A DNA stretch of 64,000 bases from Hymenobacter wooponensis (GCF_004745865.1 NZ_SRKZ01000004.1:248001-312000); one strand, 5' to 3'. Numbered from the stretch's first letter, positions 55,236-63,964 are shown. Notes: generated by a model not told the origin, from the sequence alone. Made by a program: numbers and translations.

Positions 55236-55292
55236 TTTTAATATGTTTTAATGTGCTTCTAATGCCCTCCTAATGTGTGGGCCTCACTTTTG
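55236..55292 (+). promoter_or_regulatory. Promoter module 2: four TAAT-type direct repeats plus TTTG box
   Basis: Units start at 55236, 55246, 55257 and 55268 (steps 10, 11, 11); all four carry TAAT (for example TTTTAATATG, TTCTAATGCCC). CACTTTTG (55285-55292) is the likely -7 box, its G 24 nt after the start of the last unit. The leader to 55398 would be about 100 nt. Confidence 0.7.
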
Positions 55293-55397
55293 GTGCCTTT
55301 CATCAGCCGCCAAACCCAGGGCCCTCTCACATAGCCGGTTCTGTCCTTTCCGCTTTGCTCGGCGTGCTCATTGCCTCACCTGTTCTCTGGTTTCCTT

Positions 55398-55733
55398 ATG
55401 CTCCCCCGCCAACAACACGTTTTAGATGCTCTTCATGCCTGCATCATTGCCTGCGAACAACTAGCTATTGCTGGTCTTGACTCCCCGGAGCTGCAACGGG
55501 GCGTGCGCCTCAGCCGCGACTGCGCAGACCTGTGCCGCCTGACGGCCAGCTTTGTGGTGCGCCAAGCCGAGCACACGGTACACATTCTGCGGGAGTGCGC
55601 CGAGCTGTGCCGCTCCTGCGCCGATGAGTGCACGCAGTTCTCAACTGAGGCCGCCCGCCACTGCACCGAAACCTGCCGACGCGCTGAAGATGCCTGCCGA
55701 ACGGCCTTCGTGCTACCCACCTTTGCGCCCTAG
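55398..55733 (+). CDS. Cys-rich four-helix bundle protein, copper-storage (Csp/DUF326) type
   Basis: A 111-residue cytoplasmic protein with 11 Cys residues at 15, 19, 42, 46, 67, 71, 74, 78, 89, 93 and 100, mostly as CxxxC along helices: ACIIAC, DCADLC, ECAELCRSCADEC, HCTETC. This is the pattern of the Csp copper-storage proteins, where Cys residues line the inside of a four-helix bundle and bind many Cu(I) ions. There is no signal peptide (MLPRQQHVLDALHAC start at 55398), so it resembles cytosolic Csp3. The start upstream at 55371 would add nine residues without helix character. Transcription is probably controlled by promoter module 2. Copper binding is family knowledge; the actual metal here is inferred. 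Confidence 0.88.
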   Translation: MLPRQQHVLDALHACIIACEQLAIAGLDSPELQRGVRLSRDCADLCRLTASFVVRQAEHTVHILRECAELCRSCADECTQFSTEAARHCTETCRRAEDACRTAFVLPTFAP

Positions 55734-55842
55734 TGCCAGGTCTGCATTTTAGAGCCGTATTTCGCGTGTATTTCGTGGTCAGAATTGTTGCTTCCTTCCT
55801 GACTTTCACGCAGAAACCCACGCCAGCTAGGCCACCCCGCTG

Positions 55843-57243
55843 CTACTCCGGCGCCGACCTGGGTGCAGATCGGCCAGCTTGCGCTGGCTGAGCCAATGCC
55901 TCTCGCAGAAAGCCCGTCTTCAGGTGCTCATAGAAGGAGTGCGGATCGATGAGTGAAGCCACGGCCTGGGCCATCATACCACTAAGCAGAAGCTGGAAGA
56001 TGGCCGAGTGGCGGTCCGTCATTTCGAGCACTAGGATGGCAGCCGTGAAGGGGGAGCGTACCACCCCCGTCAGGAAACTCACCATGCTCACCAATATCAG
56101 CAGGTTGCGGTCTTCCAGTGGCACGCTTCCCAGCCGGCAGAGGCCATCGCCGAGCACGGCGCCCGCGCTGAGTGAGGTGGCGAAGATGCCGCCCGCGCCA
56201 CCACCACTGTAGCTCAGGGCCATGCCGGCAAAGCGCACCGGAAACAGGTACCAGGGCGTCTGCCCATCGTTCTGAAACAGAAGGCGGTTGATAATGGGTT
56301 TGCCCGTACCTACCCCTTCCTGGCCTACTGCGTAGGCCAGTGCCGCCAGCAGCAGCCCACAGCCTACTACCCAGCCCGCCTGCTGCGCCAGGCTAGTGAA
56401 ACGCCGCCGATACGCATTCAGCCACAATAAGCTTTTGGCAAATACTGCTCCCGCTAGGCCACACACAATAGCCACCAGAGCCACCGTGGCCAGAAACCAG
56501 CCCGCATGCGCCGTCACCTTCGGGAATCCTAGATACAGGTACGACCCCAGCAGCGACTGTGCCGTGAGCCCGGCCACAATAACGGCCGAAAACACTGCCA
56601 TCCGGAAGCGAGCCATGTGCATCTGGGTCAGCTCTTCTACCACGAATACGATACCACCCAGCGGCGTATTGAAGGCGGCCGCCAACCCCGCTGCGCCTCC
56701 CGTAACAAGGGCAATTTGGCGGGAGAGCTGAGGCCACCCTGCGGGCTGCAGCCGATTGATGGCCCGAAAAATGGCCGCTGATATTTGAATAGTTGGTCCT
56801 TCGCGGCCTATCACCCCTCCTCCCAGCAGCAGCGCTACACTGCTCAGCACCTTAATGAAGGCTACGCGCAAACTCAGTAAGTAGCCCGTGCGGTGGTGCT
56901 GCCCCGGATTGGAAAGCTCAATGCCCGCCATGAGTTGCGGAATGCCACTGCCGCGGGCAGCCGGCGCCCAGCGCTGCACCAGCCCCCACGAAATTAGAAA
57001 GGCTAGTGGAGTGAGCCCAAATGCGAGCAGCGGCTGCCGCTGTAACCACCCAAAGCTTACGGCCTCCGCCCACACAAACAACTTCTCGTACCCAACTGCC
57101 ACAATGCCGGTAACAATGGAGGCAAACCAGAACGGGAAACTCTGCAGAATAAGTCGGCGGACACGGTCGGTGTACAGGCGCTGAATGAGGTGTTGATCAA
57201 GCCATGATAGGGCTCTGGCATAGCGCGAACTAGCTCCGGACAT
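55843..57243 (-). CDS. ClC family chloride channel/antiporter
   Basis: A 466-residue inner-membrane protein. Selectivity-filter motifs are GSGIPQ (98-103) and GREGP (146-150) with the gating Glu at E148, followed by GLAAAFNTPLGGIVFVVEEL. The C-terminal part has YSGGGAGGIFATSLSAGAVL and FLTGVVRSPFTAAILVLEMT. There are no C-terminal CBS domains, as in E. coli ClcA. Such proteins exchange Cl- for H+ and support acid resistance or charge compensation. It runs opposite to the surrounding Csp and RND genes, facing the pump operon's 505-bp control region. A shared role in ion stress is possible but unproven. Confidence 0.93.
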   Translation of the reverse strand: MSGASSRYARALSWLDQHLIQRLYTDRVRRLILQSFPFWFASIVTGIVAVGYEKLFVWAEAVSFGWLQRQPLLAFGLTPLAFLISWGLVQRWAPAARGSGIPQLMAGIELSNPGQHHRTGYLLSLRVAFIKVLSSVALLLGGGVIGREGPTIQISAAIFRAINRLQPAGWPQLSRQIALVTGGAAGLAAAFNTPLGGIVFVVEELTQMHMARFRMAVFSAVIVAGLTAQSLLGSYLYLGFPKVTAHAGWFLATVALVAIVCGLAGAVFAKSLLWLNAYRRRFTSLAQQAGWVVGCGLLLAALAYAVGQEGVGTGKPIINRLLFQNDGQTPWYLFPVRFAGMALSYSGGGAGGIFATSLSAGAVLGDGLCRLGSVPLEDRNLLILVSMVSFLTGVVRSPFTAAILVLEMTDRHSAIFQLLLSGMMAQAVASLIDPHSFYEHLKTGFLREALAQPAQAGRSAPRSAPE

Positions 57244-57649
57244 GCAAGCAAGGATAAAAGTGAGGCGACTGGATGGCGAGTAAACTGCCGGTCGGTAGAA
57301 TGAGTGTACGCAGCCGGAGCTATGGTATCTAGGTTAAGCTCGATAATACCACAAGAGCAGCGCTGGGCCTGCTGCTTTCTCCCGTGTTAGCTTTCCCATT
57401 AGCTTCTTATCCGAAGCTGCGCAAACGCACAATTTGTCGTTGGTTTGCTTGGGCCAGTTGTTCGGGGAGTGGCCTAGCACTGGTAGCAGATGCATTGGGG
57501 GCGCCCCCAATCAGCCTACTTCGGCCGAGATGCGTGAGTTAACAGGCCTACCACAGAACCTCTGCAACGCGCCCCTCCGGAAGAACGGGAGTAGTATGCC
57601 GGCCAGTTGTTTTCGCCTAAGAATGCCCCAACAAGTAGAAGAACAGCCT
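57244..57649. other. Intergenic region between ClC and RND operon
   Basis: No convincing gene is present. A perfect 18-bp palindrome ATTGGGGGCGCCCCCAAT lies at 57494-57511, of unknown function. One GGCCTAG word is at about 57472. The open frame at 57434-57655 has no recognisable composition and runs into the repeats of promoter module 3, so I do not call it. Confidence 0.5.
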
Positions 57650-57706
57650 TTTTAATATCTTTTAATGTCGTTCTAATTTTACGCTAATGTCCGGGGAGGA
57701 GCTTTG
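57650..57706 (+). promoter_or_regulatory. Promoter module 3: four TAAT-type direct repeats plus TTTG box (RND operon)
   Basis: Units start at 57650, 57660, 57671 and 57682 (steps 10, 11, 11): for example TTTTAATATC and CGCTAATGTCC. GAGCTTTG (57699-57706) is the likely -7 box; its G is 24 nt after the last unit's start. The start would be near 57712 with a leader of about 37 nt to 57749, so the TTG start at 57704 is excluded. Confidence 0.7.
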
Positions 57707-57748
57707 GAACATGCTGCACGATTTCCGTGCGGGTTGTTCCTCCTCCTT

Positions 57749-58912
57749 ATGCTACCTCTCGGTTCCTTCCGCTACAGTCTTCTTACTTGGTTTTTTCCGC
57801 CGCTGCTAGGCCTAGGCCTCTGTGGCTGCGGCACCAATTCTCAGGCCGACGTTGCGACGTCTAGCGCAGAAGCACCGCCCACCTTACCCGTAACTCAGCT
57901 CACAGCCCGCGACACGGTGCTGAGCCACGACTACGTAGCCGATATTCAGGCGGTGCGCAACGTAGAAATTCGGGCGCGTCTGGAAGGCTTCCTGGAGCAG
58001 ATTTATGTGGATGAAGGCCAGCCGGTGCGCAAGGGCCAGCCCCTGTTCCGCATCAACGACACCGAGTACAAGAGCCGCCTGACCCAGGCACAGGCCGAGC
58101 TTAGCAGCGCCCAGTCGGCGGCCCGCGTGGCTAAGCTGGAAGTAGAGCGCGTGAAGCTGCTCACGGAGAAGAACATCATTTCCAAGACCGAGCTAGAGGT
58201 GGCTCAGGCCAAGTACCAAGCGGCGCTGTCGCAGATTCAACAGGCGCGCACTGCCGTGTCAAACGCCTCACTGTACGTTTCCTACACGCTGGTGCGGGCC
58301 CCGTTCGACGGGGTCATTAACCGCATTCCGCTCAAAATGGGTAGCGTAATTGAAGACGGCACCCTGCTCACTACGGTGTCGGATATCCGGGCTATGTATG
58401 CTTACTTCAACGTGTCGGAGGCGGAGTACCTGGACTATGTAAAGAAGAGCAGCAAAGACTCGGCCCGCAGCACCAACGTAGCCCACCTGCTACTCGCCGA
58501 CGGCTCGACTTACCCCGTGAAAGGCAAAGTAGAAACCGTGGAAAGCCAGTTCCAGGCCACTACGGGCTCCATTGCCTTCCGGGCCCGGTTTGATAACCCC
58601 AATAAGCTGCTGCGCCACGGCGCTACGGGCCGCGTGCGCCTGAGCAGCACCGTAGAAGATGCCGTACTGGTGCCGCAGAAATCGGTGTTTGAGGTGCAGG
58701 ATAAGAACTACGTGTATATGGTGGATGCCGCTGGCAAAGTAAAGCAGCACCCCTTCCAGCCCCAAACGCGCCTCTCTGACTTTTACGTGGTAAAAACCGG
58801 CCTCAAAAGCGGTGATAAAGTGGTGTACGAGGGCGTGCAGGACTTACGCGATGGGGCCACCATCACGCCCAAACCCGTGGAGATGGACGATCTAATTGAC
58901 CAGGCACGGTAA
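57749..58912 (+). CDS. RND efflux periplasmic adaptor (membrane fusion) lipoprotein
   Basis: The adaptor of the tripartite pump, linking the inner-membrane RND protein to the outer-membrane channel. From the ATG at 57749 it has 387 residues with a signal ending LLGLGLCGC; the second Cys is the probable lipidated residue. Domain order is typical for AcrA: lipoyl half-motifs (VEIRARLEGFLEQIYVDEGQ, then YTLVRAPFDGVINRIPLKMG), a coiled-coil hairpin in between (KSRLTQAQAELSSAQSAARV), a beta-barrel and the membrane-proximal domain near DFYVVKTGLKSGDKVVYEG. A TTG 15 codons upstream is an unlikely start because it falls on the -7 box. Substrate cannot be inferred from the adaptor. Confidence 0.92.
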   Translation: MLPLGSFRYSLLTWFFPPLLGLGLCGCGTNSQADVATSSAEAPPTLPVTQLTARDTVLSHDYVADIQAVRNVEIRARLEGFLEQIYVDEGQPVRKGQPLFRINDTEYKSRLTQAQAELSSAQSAARVAKLEVERVKLLTEKNIISKTELEVAQAKYQAALSQIQQARTAVSNASLYVSYTLVRAPFDGVINRIPLKMGSVIEDGTLLTTVSDIRAMYAYFNVSEAEYLDYVKKSSKDSARSTNVAHLLLADGSTYPVKGKVETVESQFQATTGSIAFRARFDNPNKLLRHGATGRVRLSSTVEDAVLVPQKSVFEVQDKNYVYMVDAAGKVKQHPFQPQTRLSDFYVVKTGLKSGDKVVYEGVQDLRDGATITPKPVEMDDLIDQAR

Positions 58913-58938
58913 GAATAGGCGCCCCCGACACCCTAAGA

Positions 58939-59094
58939 CTAGCCCCCTCCTCAGTTGATTCCGCCTAGTAAAGCGGCGAGGGAGTGGATGTGGTTGAAGC
59001 CTGAGACTAGACGCGAGAGCTAGATATCGCCCTAGGCCAGTTCAATCATCCCACACCCTCCTCAGCTGAGGAGAGGGGCTAGCACTAGCCCCTC
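58939..59094. repeat. Intergenic inverted-repeat element inside the RND operon
   Basis: CTAGCCCCCTCCTCAG (58939-58954) is answered by an almost exact reverse complement at 59066-59082, 111 bp later. The right arm is nested in two adjoining palindromes: CTCCTCAGCTGAGGAG (59058-59073) and GAGGGGCTAG-CA-CTAGCCCCTC (59073-59094). The 220-bp gap 58913-59132 has no gene. It looks like a REP/BIME-type element or an RNA-processing site that separates adaptor and pump messages. Confidence 0.5.
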
Positions 59095-59132
59095 ACAAGC
59101 CCCCCTTCCTGCCCTAGCATACCCCGCATTCC

Positions 59133-62100
59133 ATGCTTGCACTCTTCATACGCCGGCCGGTTCTCTCGCTGGTCATTTCGCTGTTTATCACGTTTCTGGG
59201 TGGCCTAGCGCTGTTTTCGCTGCCCATCACCCAGTTCCCCGACATCGTACCGCCCTCGGTAACGGTTACGGCCCGCTACACGGGTGCTAACGCCGAGGTG
59301 TGCGCCAAGGCCGTGGCAACACCGCTAGAGCGCGCCATCAACGGGGTGCCGGGCATGACCTACATCTCGTCGGTGAGCAGCAACAGCGGTATCACGCTCA
59401 TCACGGTATTCTTTCAGGTAGGCACCGACCCCGACCTGGCAGCCGTGAATGTGCAGAACCGCGTGCAGACCGTAATTGACGAGCTGCCGGAGGAAGTAAT
59501 TAAGGCGGGGGTAAGCACCGAGAAAGAGGTAAACAGCATGCTGCTCTACCTCAACGTGATGAGCGAAGACCCCAAGGTGAATGAGAAGTTCATCTACAAC
59601 TTCGCCGACATCAACGTGCTGCAGGAGCTTAAGCGCATTGATGGCGTAGGCTTCGCCGAAATCATGGGACAGCGCGAATACTCCATGCGCGTGTGGCTGC
59701 AGCCCGACCGCATGGTGGCCTACAACGTGTCGGCTGATGAGGTGGTAGAAGCCATCCGGGCCCAGAACGTGGAAGCCGCGCCGGGTAAGTCGGGGGAAAG
59801 CTCCGGCCAGGATGCCCAGATGCTACAGTACGTGCTGCGCTACACCGGCAAGATGTTCGAGCCCAAGCAGTACGAGAACATTGTGCTGCGCGCTAACCCC
59901 GATGGCTCAGTGCTGCGCCTCAAAGACGTGGCCCAAGTAAAGTTCGACGTGCTCAGCTACGGCATGGTCTCCAAGATTGATGGCAAGCCCTCGGCGGCCA
60001 TCATGCTCAAGCAGCGCCCTGGCTCCAACGCCTCCGACGTAATTGAGAACGTGAAAAAGCGCATGGCTGAGCTGAAGGGCACGTCTTTCCCCCCTGGCAT
60101 GACCTACAACGTGGCCTACGACGTGTCGCGCTTCCTGGATGCCTCCATTCACGAAGTACTCCGCACGCTGGTAGAGGCCTTTCTGCTGGTATTTGTGGTA
60201 GTGTACCTGTTTCTGCAAGACTGGCGCTCTACGCTCATTCCGGCCCTGGCCGTGCCGGTGGCGCTGGTGGGCACGCTGTTTTTCATGCAGCTACTGGGCT
60301 TCTCCATCAATTTGCTCACGCTGTTTGCGCTGGTGCTGGCCATTGGTATTGTCGTCGATAATGCCATTGTGGTGGTAGAAGCCGTGCACGCTAAAATGCA
60401 CGAAAAGCGCCTTTCCGCTATGGATGCCACCCTGGAAGCCATGGGCGAAATTGGCGGCGCCATTGTGGCCATCACCTTGGTAATGTCGGCGGTATTCGTG
60501 CCGGTATCGTTCATGGATGGCCCGGTGGGCGTGTTCTACCGGCAGTTCTCCCTCACGCTGGCTATTGCCATTGTCATTTCCGGGGTGAATGCCCTCACCC
60601 TGACGCCCGCCCTGTGCGCTCTGATGCTGAAGCCAGCCCCACACGGGGAAGCGGCCAAGCACGGATTCATCAATAAGTTCTTTGCCGGCTTCAACCGCCG
60701 CTACGAGTCATTGGCTACAGGTTACCAACGCCTGGTGCGCACGGTGGCCAGCCGCCGGATGATTACGGTGGCCGTGCTGGTAGGCTTTTGCCTGGCCACC
60801 TGGGGCGTAAACTCCATTCTGCCTTCTGGCTTTATCCCAACGGAGGACCAGGGCATGATTTACGTGAACGTGACCACGCCGCCCGGCGCCACGGTGGAGC
60901 GCACCGAGAAAGTACTTGACCAGATACAGAAGGCTGCGGCCAAATTGCGGCCAGTAGAATCCGTATCGACGCTGGCGGGCTACAGCCTCATGAACGAGGT
61001 AGCCGGCGCTTCCTACGGCATGGGCATGATTAACCTCAAAGCCTGGGATGACCGCAAGGAATCAGTGAACGAGCTGATTGCGGTGCTTAATGAGCAAACC
61101 AAGCATATCACCGACGCCGACATTCAGTTCTTTGCCCCTCCCACGGTACCTGGCTTTGGTAACTCCGGTGGCTTCGAGCTACGTCTGCTTGACCGCACCG
61201 GCCGCGGCGACTTGCAGCAGACGGCCAAAGTGTCAAACCAGTTCATTACGGCCCTTACTAAAACGCCCGCCGTGGGCTCTGCCTTTACCGGCTTCGACGC
61301 CAGCTTCCCGCAATATCTGATTCATGTAGATCAGGACCAGGCGGCCAAAAAGGGCGTGACCGTAGATCAGGCCATGAGCACCCTGCAAACCCTGATGGGC
61401 TCGTACTACGCCTCCAACTTCATCCGCTTCGGGCAGATGTATAAGGTGATGGTGCAGGCGGCCCCCGGCTACCGCACCCAGCCCGAGGACGTGCTGAAAA
61501 TGTACGTCAAGAACAACCGCGACGAGATGGTGCCTTACTCCTCGTTTGTGCGACTAGAGCGCGTGTATGGGCCTGAGCAGCTCACGCGCTACAACATGTA
61601 CACCTCAGCCATGCTCAACGGCGACGCCGCCCCCGGCTTCTCCTCCGGCGACGTAATTAAGACCATTGAAGAAGTGGCCGCCAAAGAGCTGCCCCGCGGC
61701 TACACGTATGAGTGGAGCGGCATGACCCGGGAGCAAATCCTGAGCGGTAACCAGGCCATTTACGTGTTTGCGGTGGTGCTGCTGTTCGTGTACTTGCTAC
61801 TAGCCGCCCAATACGAGAGTTTCCTGCTGCCGCTGCCGGTTCTGCTGAGCTTGCCCACCGGTATTTTCGGGGCCTTCCTATTCCTGAAGCTGCTAGGCCT
61901 AGAGAACAATATCTACGCTCAGGTTTCTTTGGTGATGTTGATTGGTTTGCTCGGCAAGAATGCCATTCTCATTATCGAGTTTGCCGTGCTTAAGCGCAAG
62001 GAAGGCCTTTCGGCCCTGGAAGCGGCCGTGCAAGGGGGCTACTCCCGCCTACGCCCCATCCTGATGACTTCCTTCGCCTTCATTGCTGGCCTGATTCCGC

Positions 62101-62303
62101 TCACCATTGCCAGCGGTGCTGGTGCCCTGGGTAACCGCTCCATCGGTACGGCGGCGGCAGGCGGCATGTTCATCGGCACTCTGTTCGGCGTCATCCTCAT
62201 TCCAGGCCTGTATGTGCTCGTTTCGGGCCGTGGCAAAACCAAGAAGAAAAAGCAGCTGGCCGCACCCGCAAGCGCCCTCGAACCCGCCCACGCTACGGCG
62301 TAG
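59133..62303 (+). CDS. RND efflux transporter, HAE1 (AcrB-like) type
   Basis: A 1056-residue inner-membrane proton-driven pump with 12 TM segments and two large periplasmic loops. It begins MLALFIRRPVLSLVISLFIT with PITQFPDIVPPSVTVTARYT. The TM4 proton-relay motif is LVLAIGIVVDNAIVVVEAV; D409 is kept but the second Asp of AcrB (D408 in E. coli) is N410. The TM10 Lys is present in LIGLLGKNAILIIEFAVLKR. The C-terminal GAGALGNRSIGTAAAGGMFI is usual for HAE1, not for heavy-metal HME pumps; the Met ladder of CusA is not evident. The likely substrates are therefore organic compounds, though metal chelates are possible given the neighbours. Confidence 0.95.
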   Translation: MLALFIRRPVLSLVISLFITFLGGLALFSLPITQFPDIVPPSVTVTARYTGANAEVCAKAVATPLERAINGVPGMTYISSVSSNSGITLITVFFQVGTDPDLAAVNVQNRVQTVIDELPEEVIKAGVSTEKEVNSMLLYLNVMSEDPKVNEKFIYNFADINVLQELKRIDGVGFAEIMGQREYSMRVWLQPDRMVAYNVSADEVVEAIRAQNVEAAPGKSGESSGQDAQMLQYVLRYTGKMFEPKQYENIVLRANPDGSVLRLKDVAQVKFDVLSYGMVSKIDGKPSAAIMLKQRPGSNASDVIENVKKRMAELKGTSFPPGMTYNVAYDVSRFLDASIHEVLRTLVEAFLLVFVVVYLFLQDWRSTLIPALAVPVALVGTLFFMQLLGFSINLLTLFALVLAIGIVVDNAIVVVEAVHAKMHEKRLSAMDATLEAMGEIGGAIVAITLVMSAVFVPVSFMDGPVGVFYRQFSLTLAIAIVISGVNALTLTPALCALMLKPAPHGEAAKHGFINKFFAGFNRRYESLATGYQRLVRTVASRRMITVAVLVGFCLATWGVNSILPSGFIPTEDQGMIYVNVTTPPGATVERTEKVLDQIQKAAAKLRPVESVSTLAGYSLMNEVAGASYGMGMINLKAWDDRKESVNELIAVLNEQTKHITDADIQFFAPPTVPGFGNSGGFELRLLDRTGRGDLQQTAKVSNQFITALTKTPAVGSAFTGFDASFPQYLIHVDQDQAAKKGVTVDQAMSTLQTLMGSYYASNFIRFGQMYKVMVQAAPGYRTQPEDVLKMYVKNNRDEMVPYSSFVRLERVYGPEQLTRYNMYTSAMLNGDAAPGFSSGDVIKTIEEVAAKELPRGYTYEWSGMTREQILSGNQAIYVFAVVLLFVYLLLAAQYESFLLPLPVLLSLPTGIFGAFLFLKLLGLENNIYAQVSLVMLIGLLGKNAILIIEFAVLKRKEGLSALEAAVQGGYSRLRPILMTSFAFIAGLIPLTIASGAGALGNRSIGTAAAGGMFIGTLFGVILIPGLYVLVSGRGKTKKKKQLAAPASALEPAHATA

Positions 62304-62366
62304 GGCATTACCCCGCCCCTGCGGGAAACCATCTGAAGCTTTTACAGCTCTAGCCTCGCTAGTCCC

Positions 62367-63857
62367 ATGACCTCACCCCTCTCAATACGCTCCTTCACCT
62401 CCCGCTTTCTGCCGGCCCTCACTGGCCTAGCGTTGGCCACCAGCTGCCGGGTAGCGGAACCCACGCTGCAGCCAGCGGCTGCTTCGATGCCGGCCCGCTT
62501 TCCTACGGCCGCTACTGCTGATTCGGCTTCCGTGGCTACCCAATCGTGGCGGGAGTTCTTCGGAGACAAAAACTTGGTAGGCCTCATTGACACGGCGTTG
62601 CAGGCCAACCCCGACCTACGGACGGCAATTCAGCGCATTGAAATTGCGCGGGCCAGCTTGCAAATCCAGCGCGGGGCGCTGCTACCCACCATCAATGGCG
62701 TGGCCAGTGCTGGCGTGGAGAAGTTCGGCGACTACACCCTGAACGGCATCGGTAACTACGACACCAATCTGTCGCCTAATATTGAGGGCCGGCAGCGCAT
62801 CCCAAACCCCACCCCTGACTTCTTTCTGGGGCTGCGCAGTTCCTGGGAACTTGACCTCTGGGGCAAGTTACGGCAGCGGCGTCAGGCGGCGTATTTGCGG
62901 CTGCTGGCCACGGAAAAGGGCCGCCATTTGGTAGAAACCTCGCTGGTGGCCGAAGTGGCTCGTCTCTACTTCAACTTGCTGGGGCTAGATAACGAACTGG
63001 CGGTGCTGACTAAAAACCAGCTGCTGCAGGAACGGGCATTAGAAATTGTGAAGGTGCAAAAGCGGGCCGGCCGCGCCAATGAGCTGGCGGTGCAGCAGTT
63101 CACGGCTCAGTTGCTCCGCACCCGCAGTCTGGAAGCGGAAACTAAGCAGCGCATTGTAGCCTCCGAAAACGAGCTAAACCGATTGCTAGGCCGCTACCCT
63201 CAGCGCATTGCCCGAGGCTTACCCATCCTTCAGCAACCACTTCCGGCGCAAGTGCAGGCTGGGGTACCGGCAACCATGCTCCTGCGTCGCCCCGATGTAC
63301 AGCAGGCGGAACTGGAAATGGTAGCGGCTCGCGCCGATGTGGCTGCGGCCCGCGCTGCTTTCCTGCCCTCACTCACACTTACGCCCTTTGTGGGAGTTAA
63401 TGCTTACCGGGCTTCGGTGCTGTTTAACTCGCCGGGGTCCCTGGCCTACGGGCTGCTGGCGGGCCTGAGTGGCCCCATCATCAACCGCAATGGGCTCAAG
63501 GCCGATTACCGCCGCTCGGCAGCCGAGCAGCAGATTGCCTACAACGATTACCAGAAAGCGGTGCAAACTGGGTTTGAGGAAGTGACTACCAATCTCCGTG
63601 GCCTAGGCAACTACCAACGTGTATTTGACCTGCAGCAACAGGAAGTAGAAGCCCTCAACCAAGCAGTGAGTATCTCCGACGACCTGTACAAAGCCAACTA
63701 CGCCACGTATTTGGAGGTGGTAACGGCTCAACGCAACGTGCTAGAAGCCGAATTGAACCTGACGAATACTCGCCGCCAGCAGTTCCTGCTCTTAATTGAT
63801 CTGTACCGCGCCTTAGGCGGGGGCTGGACGGCTAATCCAGAGCCACTTCGTAAATAA
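62367..63857 (+). CDS. TolC-like outer-membrane efflux lipoprotein (NodT type)
   Basis: The outer-membrane channel of the pump, 496 residues. The signal peptide ends LTGLALATSC, with the lipidated Cys at 27. It carries the two OEP repeats of NodT-type factors: WREFFGDKNLVGLIDTALQA, NPDLRTAIQRIEIARASLQI and SWELDLWGKLRQRRQAAYLR in the first, LLRRPDVQQAELEMVAARAD and YNDYQKAVQTGFEEVTTNLR in the second, then EALNQAVSISDDLYKANYAT and TYLEVVTAQRNVLEAELNLT. It is 63 bp after the pump gene and ends at the terminator 63926-63964, so adaptor, pump and channel form one operon. Substrate is decided by the pump. Confidence 0.93.
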   Translation: MTSPLSIRSFTSRFLPALTGLALATSCRVAEPTLQPAAASMPARFPTAATADSASVATQSWREFFGDKNLVGLIDTALQANPDLRTAIQRIEIARASLQIQRGALLPTINGVASAGVEKFGDYTLNGIGNYDTNLSPNIEGRQRIPNPTPDFFLGLRSSWELDLWGKLRQRRQAAYLRLLATEKGRHLVETSLVAEVARLYFNLLGLDNELAVLTKNQLLQERALEIVKVQKRAGRANELAVQQFTAQLLRTRSLEAETKQRIVASENELNRLLGRYPQRIARGLPILQQPLPAQVQAGVPATMLLRRPDVQQAELEMVAARADVAAARAAFLPSLTLTPFVGVNAYRASVLFNSPGSLAYGLLAGLSGPIINRNGLKADYRRSAAEQQIAYNDYQKAVQTGFEEVTTNLRGLGNYQRVFDLQQQEVEALNQAVSISDDLYKANYATYLEVVTAQRNVLEAELNLTNTRRQQFLLLIDLYRALGGGWTANPEPLRK

Positions 63858-63925
63858 CCTCATCGCAGTAGCCCCTTTAAAGTACCTGTAGCCCATTAGC
63901 CTCTAGGCCTATCTACCAGTAATGG

Positions 63926-63964
63926 CAGCCGGTTTCCCTCTCTAGCAGAAGCGGAAACCGGCTG
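63926..63964 (+). terminator. Hairpin terminator of the RND operon
   Basis: CAGCCGGTTTCC (63926-63937) pairs perfectly with GGAAACCGGCTG (63953-63964) around a 15-nt loop, 68 bp after the channel gene's stop. The rest of the window to 64000 has no gene. Confidence 0.75.

Noticed and set aside
55277..55480. 67-residue rightward frame starting in front of the copper-storage-like gene
   Set aside because: It would start before the predicted transcription start of module 2 and overlaps the Csp gene in another frame; Pro/Ser/Cys-rich and not protein-like.
57434..57655. 73-residue rightward frame before the RND operon
   Set aside because: Runs into the tandem repeats of promoter module 3 and looks random in composition.
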